From: Candidatus Melainabacteria bacterium
GTDB lineage: Bacteria > Cyanobacteriota > Vampirovibrionia > Obscuribacterales > Obscuribacteraceae
NCBI GenBank assembly: GCA_012965515.1
Contig: DTSE01000008.1
Span: 1 to 45,844, forward strand
Reading direction: 5' to 3'
Length of the DNA: 45,844 bases
How positions within the stretch are numbered: position 1 is the stretch's first letter; each line of letters begins with the position of its first letter. The translations under genes and the position numbers were made by a program. Below the pieces are notes generated by a model. It saw nothing but the letters and a program-made list of their open reading frames with translations, searched no databases and had not been told where the DNA came from. This document shows, one piece after another, positions 1 to 8,068 of this stretch.

Positions 1-29
1 GCTGGTAGTGTCACTGAAAGTTAGACTGA
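1..29. repeat. Left arm of a 29-bp perfect inverted repeat
   Basis: Bases 1-29 are the exact reverse complement of bases 452-480. Read on the plus strand, the first eight codons spell the last seven residues of MutS (AGSVTES) and its stop codon. The match stops at base 30, but on the left it runs up to the window edge, so the true repeat may be longer. Either this is a real short inverted duplication of the mutS 3' end, or it is a fold-back or k-mer overlap at a contig end. Confidence 0.9.
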
Positions 30-400
30 TTGATCATTCTGGCAATCGGGCTGGGTAGACCGATTACGCCAAGCGGCTGATCTGATTTCGCACCTGTGTC
101 GGCACCAGCCTTCTCATCTCTTTTGTCCGCTTTTGATGCAGCTTCGGATTTCGCTTTATTCTCCGCTTTGGATTTCGGCTGTTTTTCCGCCTTGGTACTT
201 TTCTCCGGCTTTGCCGCCTGCTCAGTTGTGGTTGCCGCAGCTTGCTCTGTTTTCTCTGCCGCCTTTTCTTTCGACTTAGCTTCACTCACCAGCGGCGTTA
301 GAGCCGGCATCAGAAGCGTCAGACTCAACGCCAGTGACAAAGCCCTGACACGATGGCGCTTTTGAAGGGTAACACTTTCAATTGGTGAGTTTTTCAACAT
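11..400 (-). CDS. Small Lys/Ala/Glu-rich exported protein
   Basis: This 129-residue protein has no family I recognise. It has a basic start, then a hydrophobic stretch (about residues 19-40, LSLALSLTLLMPALTPLVSEA) that looks like a signal peptide cleaved near SEA. The rest is low-complexity Lys/Glu/Ala repeat, probably disordered, with a short Pro/Ile-containing tail. The start is well supported by an AGGAG-type ribosome site about 5 bases upstream. It lies just downstream of mutS on the same strand, 56 bases after its stop. Its last six codons fall inside the inverted repeat at bases 1-29, so the C-terminus may be wrong if that repeat is an assembly artefact. A periplasmic or cell-wall role is only a guess from composition. 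Confidence 0.6.
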   Translation of the reverse strand: MLKNSPIESVTLQKRHRVRALSLALSLTLLMPALTPLVSEAKSKEKAAEKTEQAAATTTEQAAKPEKSTKAEKQPKSKAENKAKSEAASKADKRDEKAGADTGAKSDQPLGVIGLPSPIARMINQSNFQ

Positions 401-451
401 GAGCTCCTCAGCTTCTAATTAAGGCGCATGAAATGCGCAACAACTTTTCAT

Positions 452-480
452 TCAGTCTAACTTTCAGTGACACTACCAGC
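452..480. repeat. Right arm of the 29-bp inverted repeat (mutS 3' end)
   Basis: This is the reverse complement of bases 1-29. It covers the last codons and stop of mutS plus five bases beyond. The two arms are separated by 422 bases that hold the small exported protein gene. Because this arm is coding, it is probably the original copy and the arm at base 1 the duplicate. Confidence 0.9.
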
Positions 481-3108
481 AGTGGCAGCCTCAAAGAGAG
501 ACAATTGCATAACTTCGTCTATCGGGATGTTTCTAAACTTAGGTCCGTCCAGAATTTTGCTGGCGGCACTACGGCGCTCCATTTGCTGCATCAAGTGCTG
601 AGCGCGCGTGATAATTTCGGAAGGCAAACCGGCCATTTTGGCGACCTGAATACCAAAGCTGCGGCTAGCTCCTCCCGGAACAATGGAACGAATGAACTCC
701 ACATGCCCATCGTTTTCCTTGACGAGAACCTGATAGTTGGATATCTGCGGGAAGAAACCGGCCAGTCCATTCAACTCATGGTAGTGAGTTGCGAAAATGG
801 TTCTCGCCCTGACTTCTTTGGCCAGATACTCGGATACCGACCAGGCAATCGCCACACCATCGTAAGTGCTGGTTCCGCGCCCGACTTCATCTAAGAGGAT
901 TAGCGAACGGCTGGTCGCAGACAAGCAGCATTGCGTCGTTTCACTCATTTCAACAAGAAATGTCGACTGACCTTGTGAGAGATCGTCAGCGGCTCCAATG
1001 CGTGTGAATATTCGATCGACAATTCCGACTGTAGCGGAATCAGCCGGCACAAAGGAACCCATTTGAGCCAGAATAACGATATGGGCAGTCTGCTTCAACA
1101 AGCTCGATTTACCAGCCATGTTTGGTCCGGTAAGAATAATCATTTGGTGATCGTCACTGTCACCTTCGAGCCTGGTGTCGTTTGCAACATATCTACCCTT
1201 GGGTAAAATACGCTCCAATACAGGATGACGCCCCTTTGTGATTTTCAGTTCAAACGAGTTATCGACCCGCGGTTTGACATACCTTCCGTCAATAGCAACT
1301 CTCGTTAGTGAAAGCAACGCATCGAGAGTGGCCAGATTGTTTGCCACCGCAAGCAAGTCACCACCAACATTCGTAAGACGCTGTCTTAACTGGGTAAACA
1401 GCTTGTACTCAACATCGGATTGTCCCTTCTCGGCGTTGAGAATCTTCGCTTCATACTCTTTAAGCTCAGGCGTGATGAAACGCTCAGCATTGGTCAAAGT
1501 CTGCTTTCTGATGTAATCATCAGGTACCAAGCCTTTCTGCGAGTTCGTCACCTCGATGAAATAGCCGAAGTTGCGGTTGAAGTTGACCTTCAAACTTTTG
1601 ATTCCGGTGCGCTCTGCTTCTTTTCTCTGCAGATCTTCTATCCATTGCTTTCCGCCGCCGAGAAGATTGCGAATTTCGTCCAACTCCTCGTCATAGCCTT
1701 CTTTGAAGATGCCGCCTTCAGTCAATTCTCTGGGCGGATCAGCACAAAGGGCGCGCGAGATTTCTTCTTTGAGAGTTTCCAAACTGGGCGGAAGATCGGA
1801 GAGACATTTGAGGCTGTCGCTCTTCAGTCCTTTGACCGCATTTTTCAACGCAGGCAGTTGCGAAAGAGAATTTTCGACGGCTGCCAGTTCTTTCGGATTG
1901 ATCGTACCGGAGGAAAGCTTGACTGAGAGGCGCTCCAGGTCAGAGAGGGAGGAGAGACACTCTTTCAATGTTTCGCGAACTTGATGTTGTCCAATCAATT
2001 CCTCGATGGCATTCTGACGCTGCTCTATGGCTCCAACATCGAAAAGGGGGCGCATCAACCACTTGCGGATCATGCGGCTGCCCATGCCGGTTTGCGTTTG
2101 GTCTATTACCCAGAGCAAACTGCCCTGGAAAACACCGTCGCGGGAAGTTTCAGTCAATTCCAAATTGCGCCGAGTGTTTTCATCCATGGTCATGTGACCA
2201 TCGACACTGTAGGTCGAGATGCCGTTAAATCGCGGCATCTGCGCACCGGTAGTTTTTTCCAGATACTCTAACGCAGCACCAGCAGCAGCCGTCGCCAGAG
2301 GCATCTTGTGGCAGCCAAAACCTTCGAGAGTAGAGACTTCGAAGAACTGACAAATTCGCCTTTGCGCCGGTTCGAATTGGAAGTACATGGCAGGGCGCCC
2401 TGTGACATGGTATTGCTCCAGGATTGCCGGAGGCAAATCAATCACTTCTCGCGCAACAACGTCATCACCTTGCGGTTTGACCACTCGTTTTGCCGCAATA
2501 ATTTCACGCGGCTGTATGCGACCGATTTCTATTGCAAGAGTGCTTTCAGGAACCTGGGTGACAAAGAATTCTCCGCACGAAGCGTCTACAAAAGCCAATC
2601 CCCAGAGGTCGTTTCCACCGGTTGCCTTTACTGCAGAAAGCAAATAGTTGTTTTCTCTGACCGGCAAGAGATGAGACTCGAGCACCGTCCCTGGTGTCAA
2701 GATACGGGTTACTTGTCGCTCGACAGGTCCTTTCTCGGCACCGACAATGCCGACCTGCTCGCATATGGCAACCGAATATCCTTTTTGAATTAAACGCGCC
2801 AGGTAAGCATCGACGGCGCGCACGGGCACACCAGCCATCGGCATGCGCCCGCCGGGATAAGATGACTCAGGTCTGCCTGTCAAAGTGATATCGAGTTCGC
2901 GCGACGCAACCTGAGCATCACTGTCAAACATTTCATAGAAATCACCGACTCTGAAAAAGACCAGGAAATCGGGGTATTGGGATTTAATCTCCCAGTATTG
3001 ACGCATAAGAGGCGTCAGCTCACGGGTTTTCTCGCCTTCGGCAGCGGGGACATCGCCGGCTGCTCCGGCTTCTGTCACTTCGTTTTGCGCGTTCTTCGCT
3101 TTTTTCAC
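457..3108 (-). CDS. mutS: DNA mismatch repair ATPase MutS
   Basis: MutS binds mismatches and small loops and, with MutL, starts strand-directed repair. At 883 residues it is a normal length for bacterial MutS1. The N-terminal mismatch-binding domain has the family start (TPLMRQYWEIK) and the Phe-x-Glu mismatch finger at F57-Y58-E59. The C-terminal ABC ATPase carries Walker A (GPNMAGKSS, near residue 660), a signature segment (STFLVEMSE) and Walker B (LLDEVGRGTSTYDG). After the ATPase comes a helix-turn-helix dimer region. The start is a GTG with no strong ribosome site, giving about 31 residues before the conserved domain; a later start is possible. No mutL is in the window. The last codons form one arm of the inverted repeat at the window edge. 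Confidence 0.97.
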   Translation of the reverse strand: MKKAKNAQNEVTEAGAAGDVPAAEGEKTRELTPLMRQYWEIKSQYPDFLVFFRVGDFYEMFDSDAQVASRELDITLTGRPESSYPGGRMPMAGVPVRAVDAYLARLIQKGYSVAICEQVGIVGAEKGPVERQVTRILTPGTVLESHLLPVRENNYLLSAVKATGGNDLWGLAFVDASCGEFFVTQVPESTLAIEIGRIQPREIIAAKRVVKPQGDDVVAREVIDLPPAILEQYHVTGRPAMYFQFEPAQRRICQFFEVSTLEGFGCHKMPLATAAAGAALEYLEKTTGAQMPRFNGISTYSVDGHMTMDENTRRNLELTETSRDGVFQGSLLWVIDQTQTGMGSRMIRKWLMRPLFDVGAIEQRQNAIEELIGQHQVRETLKECLSSLSDLERLSVKLSSGTINPKELAAVENSLSQLPALKNAVKGLKSDSLKCLSDLPPSLETLKEEISRALCADPPRELTEGGIFKEGYDEELDEIRNLLGGGKQWIEDLQRKEAERTGIKSLKVNFNRNFGYFIEVTNSQKGLVPDDYIRKQTLTNAERFITPELKEYEAKILNAEKGQSDVEYKLFTQLRQRLTNVGGDLLAVANNLATLDALLSLTRVAIDGRYVKPRVDNSFELKITKGRHPVLERILPKGRYVANDTRLEGDSDDHQMIILTGPNMAGKSSLLKQTAHIVILAQMGSFVPADSATVGIVDRIFTRIGAADDLSQGQSTFLVEMSETTQCCLSATSRSLILLDEVGRGTSTYDGVAIAWSVSEYLAKEVRARTIFATHYHELNGLAGFFPQISNYQVLVKENDGHVEFIRSIVPGGASRSFGIQVAKMAGLPSEIITRAQHLMQQMERRSAASKILDGPKFRNIPIDEVMQLSLFEAATAGSVTES

Positions 3109-3419
3109 GTTTTCAAAACACCTTGAGTTCGCTTTCTGTTTCCCGAATGCTCCATTCGAACCTTGGCAGACCCCGCCGTATATCTTTTCGATTCACTTTG
3201 AGCTTATTTTGTACTCAAAACAATTCGACACATACGCGGATCATCGGAACGACTGTGAGTCAGACCAATCTTACATTTCGACACAGGAGTCTGTTCGCAT
3301 TAGAGGATAAGCTTCTGGTAAGATGAGCCTTTGGTAATATAGACAACTCTAGAGCGGGAGCCTGTGAAGGCGTTTGGTGGGTCCTGCGAATTTCCGAGCC
3401 AAAAATAGGGCGGTAACCA
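3109..3419. promoter_or_regulatory. Divergent intergenic region of mutS and an exported protein gene
   Basis: These 311 bases separate two divergently read genes and should hold both promoters. I see no credible gene in them. For the rightward gene the best candidate is an extended -10 (TG-G-TAATAT, bases 3332-3340) without a good -35. A short 6-bp hairpin (CGAATG/CATTCG) lies near base 3145-3160. Nothing stronger can be supported by eye. Confidence 0.3.
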
Positions 3420-4136
3420 GTGAAAGTTATGACAGAAATCAAGCATCAAGAAAATAGCTCAACCAGTTCGAAGAATTTGAAGCGCGGACTCATTGCTTTT
3501 GCAGTCGCGGCTTCCCTATCGCTTACGGTTGTAGGTTTGCTAAGCACCCAGGAAAGTTTCGCAGCGCCCAAGGCGACCGGTGCAAGCACCAAGACCACCA
3601 AAGACAAGAAAGAGCCTGCCGCAGACAAGGACAGCAAAGATAAAGACGCCAAAGACAAAGACGCTAAAGATAAGGACGGCAAGGAGAAAGCCGAGGCGCC
3701 AGCTGCACCGGAGCCGCCCCTTGAAAATGTTCAAAGCGTCACGACTCAGCAGCTTGTCGACAACCCCAATCAATACCTGCACAAAAACGTCAAATTCACT
3801 GCGCCGTTTCATGCATACTCCAGCCTCGCTCTTGACTACAAGCCGGCTTTGCGCCCATCCAAGAGCTTTCTGTCGTTCTTGATTCTGAGACCGAACAGCA
3901 AAGTACCGTTCTCGGAAATCAAACTGGCAATGCCAATTCCTAAGGACAAAGATCCGAAAAATAAATTGCTGCAAGACTTAAAAGACGGCGACACTATCGA
4001 AGTCGCCGGCACTGTTTTTGCGACAGCACTCGACGAACCATGGGTCGACGTCAAACAACTCGTGAAGATTGCCAGCGCGCCAGACCCTAAGAAAGACAAA
4101 GAAAAGGATAGTGCCAAGAAAGAAGATACGAAGTAA
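3420..4136 (+). CDS. Exported Lys/Asp-repeat protein with a C-terminal globular domain
   Basis: This protein of about 238 residues starts with a basic segment and one hydrophobic stretch (about residues 25-48, ending ESFAAP) that looks like a signal peptide or N-terminal anchor. Residues 55-95 are a Lys/Asp repeat (KDKDAKDKDA type), probably disordered. From about residue 100 to 215 a compact domain begins VQSVTTQQLVDNPNQYLHKN and alternates hydrophobic and polar residues. It has a segment (LKDGDTIEVAGTVF) that recalls OB-fold proteins, where a conduit of short strands defines an added-group or nucleic-acid surface. The tail is again Lys/Asp rich. The reading frame opens at GTG 3420; ATG 3429 is an equally good start, with no strong ribosome site for either. 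Function unknown; the OB-fold idea is weak. Confidence 0.7.
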   Translation: MKVMTEIKHQENSSTSSKNLKRGLIAFAVAASLSLTVVGLLSTQESFAAPKATGASTKTTKDKKEPAADKDSKDKDAKDKDAKDKDGKEKAEAPAAPEPPLENVQSVTTQQLVDNPNQYLHKNVKFTAPFHAYSSLALDYKPALRPSKSFLSFLILRPNSKVPFSEIKLAMPIPKDKDPKNKLLQDLKDGDTIEVAGTVFATALDEPWVDVKQLVKIASAPDPKKDKEKDSAKKEDTK

Positions 4137-4204
4137 TCTTGTGCCATTATGATGATGCGAGTATCGCCTAGTTGCCAAAAGTCCGACATCTCAGGAGAAA
4201 CAAA

Positions 4205-4573
4205 ATGCCCGATACCCAACAACTGATGGCGCTTTTAAACACCCTCAATGGGAAGCACGGCATTTTGGGTTGTCTGCTCATCTCGCGTGACGGACAGGTC
4301 GTAGCTACATCGCTGCCGCCTGAAGTAGACGTGGCGATGATCGGAGCGTTGTCCGCAACGCTTTTCTCCAATAATGATGTTTCCATTCAGAGAATGAATC
4401 GCGGCAACCTGATGCAGATGACGCTTTTGACAGACCAAGGCATTCTGCACTTTTACGAAGTAGCAAATCACTTCCTTGTTGTTCTCACGGCTAAGAACCA
4501 GAAGATCAACCTGGAAGGTCTGATTCGCTCGGTCGAAGAACAAGGCAAGACACTTCAGAGCTTGATCGGCTAG
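4205..4573 (+). CDS. Roadblock/LC7 domain protein
   Basis: This 122-residue single-domain protein has the roadblock/LC7 pattern: a first helix, then GILGCLLISRDGQVVATSLP, a second helix (MIGALSATLF), and a strand pair ending HFLVVLTAKNQKINLEGL. Bacterial roadblock proteins usually partner small Ras-like GTPases of the MglA/MglB type, acting as GTPase regulators in polarity or motility, but no GTPase gene is visible here. The start at ATG 4205 is chosen because AGGAGA lies 6 bases upstream (4193-4198); an upstream in-frame TTG at 4172 lacks support. It stands alone, 68 bases after the previous gene. The family call is good, the partner unknown. Confidence 0.8.
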   Translation: MPDTQQLMALLNTLNGKHGILGCLLISRDGQVVATSLPPEVDVAMIGALSATLFSNNDVSIQRMNRGNLMQMTLLTDQGILHFYEVANHFLVVLTAKNQKINLEGLIRSVEEQGKTLQSLIG

Positions 4574-4779
4574 AACGCCTCTTGCGCAAGCGTCCAAATA
4601 AAAACGGAGCGGAAGCGCATCAACGTGCTGGGCGCCTGATTTCGCACGTTTAGAAACGCGAAAAATTTACCATATAAGCTATAGTAGTTATCGAGAGCAT
4701 ATCGATAGCGGGCGGGGTCTCAGAGATTCGCGCCAGGTAAACAGGGTCCGATGCAGGGTGCTTTTATCGAGGAGTGTCT

Positions 4780-6447
4780 ATGCGTCTTTCAAAAGTGAAG
4801 CCGGCATTGCTGGCAGCGCTCTTCGCCATAAACACTGTTGTGCCCGCCTACGCAGCCAGATTCATCGACCTGGGCAGCAGCTGGGCGGAAAAATACGTCA
4901 ACGATTTATCCGACAAAGGCGTGATCCCGGCTGAGTCGGATGGGAAATTCAAGCCGTCAGAACCAATAACACGAGCAGTGCTATCGATGTGGATGGTGCG
5001 AGCACTGGGTCTGGAGAACCAGCCGGTATCAACTACTGCCAGCTTTCCGGACGTAAAACCGAGCGACCCTTACTACAAATACGTTGAAATCATCAGGCAA
5101 AACAATTACATCGCTGGATTTGCCGACGGGTTTAGACCAAATCAATTCATTCAACAGGGCGAAGTGATAGTGATCGTGGCGCGCGCTCTTCGCTCTCAGC
5201 CGCCGGACGAGGGCACGGTGGAGCGCGTATTGTCGCGCTATGAAGACGGCAGCAAAGTGCCGCAATGGGCTCGAACCGGAGTTGCGCAAGCCGCACAGAG
5301 CGGGCTTTTGGACGGAGATGAGAAGCCGAATGTAGTAGATGCTACGACGATTGCGACAAGAGCCGCAGCCGCCGCTTTGATTTACAGATTGCAGCAAAGC
5401 CTGGCACGAAAAGACATCGCAGATTCCACTGCGCAAGCAGTCAGCGCCGGGACGGCACCAAATATAGCATCAACACAATTGGCTGCTACACCTCCTGCAT
5501 TCCAAGGACGCGTCAGCGAACAGGGTTTCGGCCAGCCCAGCTATCAACCTGGCTATCCCCAGCCAGGTCAAGCCCCCCAACAGATGCCTCCGCAGATGCC
5601 CCCGCAAAATCCTTACGCAGGAGCGGTTCAGCAAGGCTATCCGCCGATGCAACCGCAGTATCCGCAAGCGGGCGGTTATCCACCGCCCAACCCCTATCTT
5701 TCTGGAAGAGTGGCTGTCGTGGCGGCCGGAACCAAATTGCAAGCCAGCCTCAAAAACACGCTGGATTCAGGCTCCACACAGCCCGGCGAATCAGTTGAAG
5801 CGACACTTGGCTCTCCCATTTACTCCGGCGGAGTGGAAGTCGTGCCGGCTGGAAGTAAACTCGTCGGTCAAGTCACCAACGTGGTTTCTGCGAAACGTTT
5901 CAAGTTCGGTGCAAACGGAAAAATAGATATTCGATTTACACAAATTGAAACTCCCGACGGAAGAAGAGTTCCGCTCTCGGCGTCTATCGATGATGCGCAA
6001 CTGAGATTGACCGGTGGAACAACAGCTGGTCGCGTCGGCAAGGGTCTGGTTACCACCGGAGTGGGAGCAGCAGGAGGAGCCGCTCTCGGTACGGCGCTCG
6101 GGGCCATTGTGGGAGCAACGGGACGCGGACAAGTCGGCCGCAGTACAGGTATGGGAGCTGTGTTTGGCACCGCCCTCGGTGGCGGAGTAGGTGCAGTAGG
6201 GGCGGTCGTTCGCAAGGGCTCGGAAATCACTATTCCTGCCGGTTCCAACTTACCGATTCAGCTCGACGAATCGATGCAGATCACAGCCGGTGGTCCACCA
6301 CCGCCTCAATATGGTTATCCATACGGTGGTGGCGGATACGGTGGCTACCCCCCTCCTCAAGGTGGTTATCCTCAGCCTCAAGGTTATCCGCCGCCGCCAC
6401 AAGGTGGTTATCCACCACCAGCCCAGGGCGGATACTACCCGCAGTAA
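4780..6447 (+). CDS. SLH-domain surface protein with glycine zipper and Pro/Gln/Tyr repeats
   Basis: This exported protein of 555 residues begins with a signal peptide (about residues 1-26, ending PAYAA). SLH-type modules follow: FIDLGSSWAEKYVNDLSDKG, then FPDVKPSDPYYKYVEIIRQN and a third weaker copy, to about residue 200. SLH domains bind secondary cell-wall polymer or peptidoglycan, and cyanobacteria use them in outer-membrane attachment. Residues about 245-310 are Pro/Gln/Tyr rich. A beta-rich segment (about 310-415) resembles a secretion or conjugation TrbI/VirB10-like or outer-membrane assembly fold only loosely. A glycine zipper (about 420-480, GxxxG runs) suggests membrane insertion. 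The C-terminus repeats GGYP/QGGYPPP units. ATG 4780 is preferred over GTG 4774, with GGAG at 4771-4774. It is convergent with uppS. Confidence 0.8.
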   Translation: MRLSKVKPALLAALFAINTVVPAYAARFIDLGSSWAEKYVNDLSDKGVIPAESDGKFKPSEPITRAVLSMWMVRALGLENQPVSTTASFPDVKPSDPYYKYVEIIRQNNYIAGFADGFRPNQFIQQGEVIVIVARALRSQPPDEGTVERVLSRYEDGSKVPQWARTGVAQAAQSGLLDGDEKPNVVDATTIATRAAAAALIYRLQQSLARKDIADSTAQAVSAGTAPNIASTQLAATPPAFQGRVSEQGFGQPSYQPGYPQPGQAPQQMPPQMPPQNPYAGAVQQGYPPMQPQYPQAGGYPPPNPYLSGRVAVVAAGTKLQASLKNTLDSGSTQPGESVEATLGSPIYSGGVEVVPAGSKLVGQVTNVVSAKRFKFGANGKIDIRFTQIETPDGRRVPLSASIDDAQLRLTGGTTAGRVGKGLVTTGVGAAGGAALGTALGAIVGATGRGQVGRSTGMGAVFGTALGGGVGAVGAVVRKGSEITIPAGSNLPIQLDESMQITAGGPPPPQYGYPYGGGGYGGYPPPQGGYPQPQGYPPPPQGGYPPPAQGGYYPQ

Positions 6448-6470
6448 CCTTAAGCTAGAACGAAAACCGC

Positions 6471-7238
6471 TTAATCTGCACCGAAACGGCGGTTTCTATG
6501 CGCGTACTCTTCAACGGCCTTATCGAAGTTTTCCGGCGTGAAGTCAGGCCACAGAATAGGTGTTATATAGAGTTCCGAATAAGCCGCTTGCCACAAGAGG
6601 TAATTAGATAGACGCATTTCGCCGCCCGTTCTAATCATCATTTCCGGGTCGGGAATGTCTCCGGTGAAAAGATAGGTTGCCAGCAAATCCTCGGTAATCT
6701 CATTAGCGTTCAAGCGGCCCTCTGCCACATCGACAGCCAAGCGCTTTGCAGCCTGAGTAATTTCCAGCCGCGAGCCGTAATTGATCGCCACTTGAAGATT
6801 TAAACCGGTGTTGTTCTTTGAGTCATCCATCGAACGTTCGAATGACTTTCGCAAGCGCGTAGGTATTGTTGACATGTCACCAAGAAAGCGCAGGCGGACT
6901 CTGTTTTCTGCCAGCTCGTCAAATTCATCACGCAAGACATTGCTAAAAAGTTCGAATAAGTATCGAACCTCTTCCTTGCTCCTCTGCCAGTTTTCGCTTG
7001 AAAAGGCGTAGACGGTAAGGTATTCCAGCCCGATTGCACCAGCATGCTGCACGAGTCGTTTGAGCGACTTGACGCCCTCTTTGTGACCGGAAAGGCGCGG
7101 CAGCTTGCGCTGATCTGCCCAACGCCTGTTGCCATCCATGATGATGGCAACGTGCCTGAGCGGCAATGTGGACATTGATGTCGCCTGTGACGCCTCGGTG
7201 TCTTTCGTGCTTACAGGCTTTGCCTTTGACGCTTTCAA
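6471..7238 (-). CDS. uppS: Isoprenyl transferase (undecaprenyl diphosphate synthase)
   Basis: This cis-prenyltransferase adds isopentenyl units to farnesyl diphosphate to make the C55 carrier used for peptidoglycan and other envelope polymers. Family motifs are all visible: IIMDGNRRWA with the catalytic Asp, the HKEG-type loop (SGHKEGVKSL), AFSSENWQR, the C-terminal RTGGEMRLSNYLLWQ and AYSELY. The frame gives 255 residues from a TTG at 7238. ATG 7175 (MSTLPLRHVAIIMDGN) would give a shorter protein of 234 residues. Neither has a strong ribosome site, so the start is uncertain. Gene length fits E. coli UppS (253). It is convergent with the SLH gene, and no cdsA lies next to it as is common elsewhere. 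Confidence 0.95.
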   Translation of the reverse strand: MKASKAKPVSTKDTEASQATSMSTLPLRHVAIIMDGNRRWADQRKLPRLSGHKEGVKSLKRLVQHAGAIGLEYLTVYAFSSENWQRSKEEVRYLFELFSNVLRDEFDELAENRVRLRFLGDMSTIPTRLRKSFERSMDDSKNNTGLNLQVAINYGSRLEITQAAKRLAVDVAEGRLNANEITEDLLATYLFTGDIPDPEMMIRTGGEMRLSNYLLWQAAYSELYITPILWPDFTPENFDKAVEEYAHRNRRFGAD

Positions 7239-7510
7239 CGGTCAACTCACTGAAAGTGCTGATGGTGCTCTCACAAGCACTAGCTGGCAATTTTACCGGC
7301 TCTTACTGGCGCGAGCAAAAAACATAAACAATTCCTCACGGGAATGGATATAATCACAGAATCTTCCGAGAACTGCGGCAGCACAGGGTTGCATGTACGA
7401 GAGAAGCTGAAGGATGCGTTCGATTTATTCCTTATCAGCTTGAATTCGCTTCACCTCGCGCCTAGCCAGCCAGAATCTCAAGCATCGTCCAATCTTGCCT
7501 TTATCTCTCA
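7239..7510. other. Divergent intergenic region without a supported gene
   Basis: These 272 bases lie between uppS (leftward) and the YqeG-type phosphatase (rightward). They should contain both promoters, but I found no convincing -35/-10 pair, hairpin or small gene. Short open frames here lack ribosome sites and recognisable products. Confidence 0.4.
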
Positions 7511-7996
7511 ATGCCTTTTATCAAACCGACCTACAACATAGACGGAGACGTCACGGACATAATTATCGAAACGCTTGTCGCAGACGGCGTAAAAGGTCTG
7601 ATTTTCGATTTAGACAGCACTCTAATCGAATCAAAATCAGCGCGCCTGACTGACGAAGTAAACGCCTGGCTGGTCAAAGCCAGACCGCATTTTAAGATGG
7701 TGATTTTGAGCAATAACAAAAACGCGGTATACCTCGAAAAGGTCAAAACGATCTTGGAGATGCCTGTAATCGGATATGCGAAGAAGCCGAGTCGAAGAGG
7801 CTTCAAGCAAGCAATTGAGATGCTCGGGCTGACACCAGCTGAAGTGGCGGTGATTGGCGATCGTCCACTAACAGATATCCTCGGAGGTAAGCGCAGTGGC
7901 GCCAGAACGGTGCTTGTAAAAATTCTGCGCACTATCAAAGAACCCTCGTGGAAAACCAGTATTAGAAACCTGGAACGGCGCTTGATTGGCAAATGA
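7511..7996 (+). CDS. YqeG-family HAD phosphatase
   Basis: This 161-residue HAD-IIIA-type phosphatase has the nucleophile motif FDLDSTL (D33, D35, T37), motif II in ILSNN, a basic motif III (KKPSRRGF) and motif IV (GDRPLTDILGG). It matches the YqeG/Gep4 group, which includes the yeast mitochondrial phosphatidylglycerophosphatase, and cyanobacterial members are thought to dephosphorylate phosphatidylglycerophosphate. The substrate here is an inference. There is no clear ribosome site before ATG 7511, so initiation may be leaderless or weak. The nearby uppS and glycolipid synthase also act on envelope lipids, though not in one operon. Confidence 0.85.
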   Translation: MPFIKPTYNIDGDVTDIIIETLVADGVKGLIFDLDSTLIESKSARLTDEVNAWLVKARPHFKMVILSNNKNAVYLEKVKTILEMPVIGYAKKPSRRGFKQAIEMLGLTPAEVAVIGDRPLTDILGGKRSGARTVLVKILRTIKEPSWKTSIRNLERRLIGK

Positions 7997-8068
7997 TCGC
8001 CACATCACACAGCTTGCAAAATTGATCCGATTGGGTTAGCTTGAAGCAAGTTGTGGTGAGGGTTTTAG

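Noticed and set aside
1-24. A second mutS gene reading into the window from the left
   Set aside because: Only the last seven codons and stop are present, and the match ends five bases after the stop; duplication or assembly fold-back explains it without a second gene.
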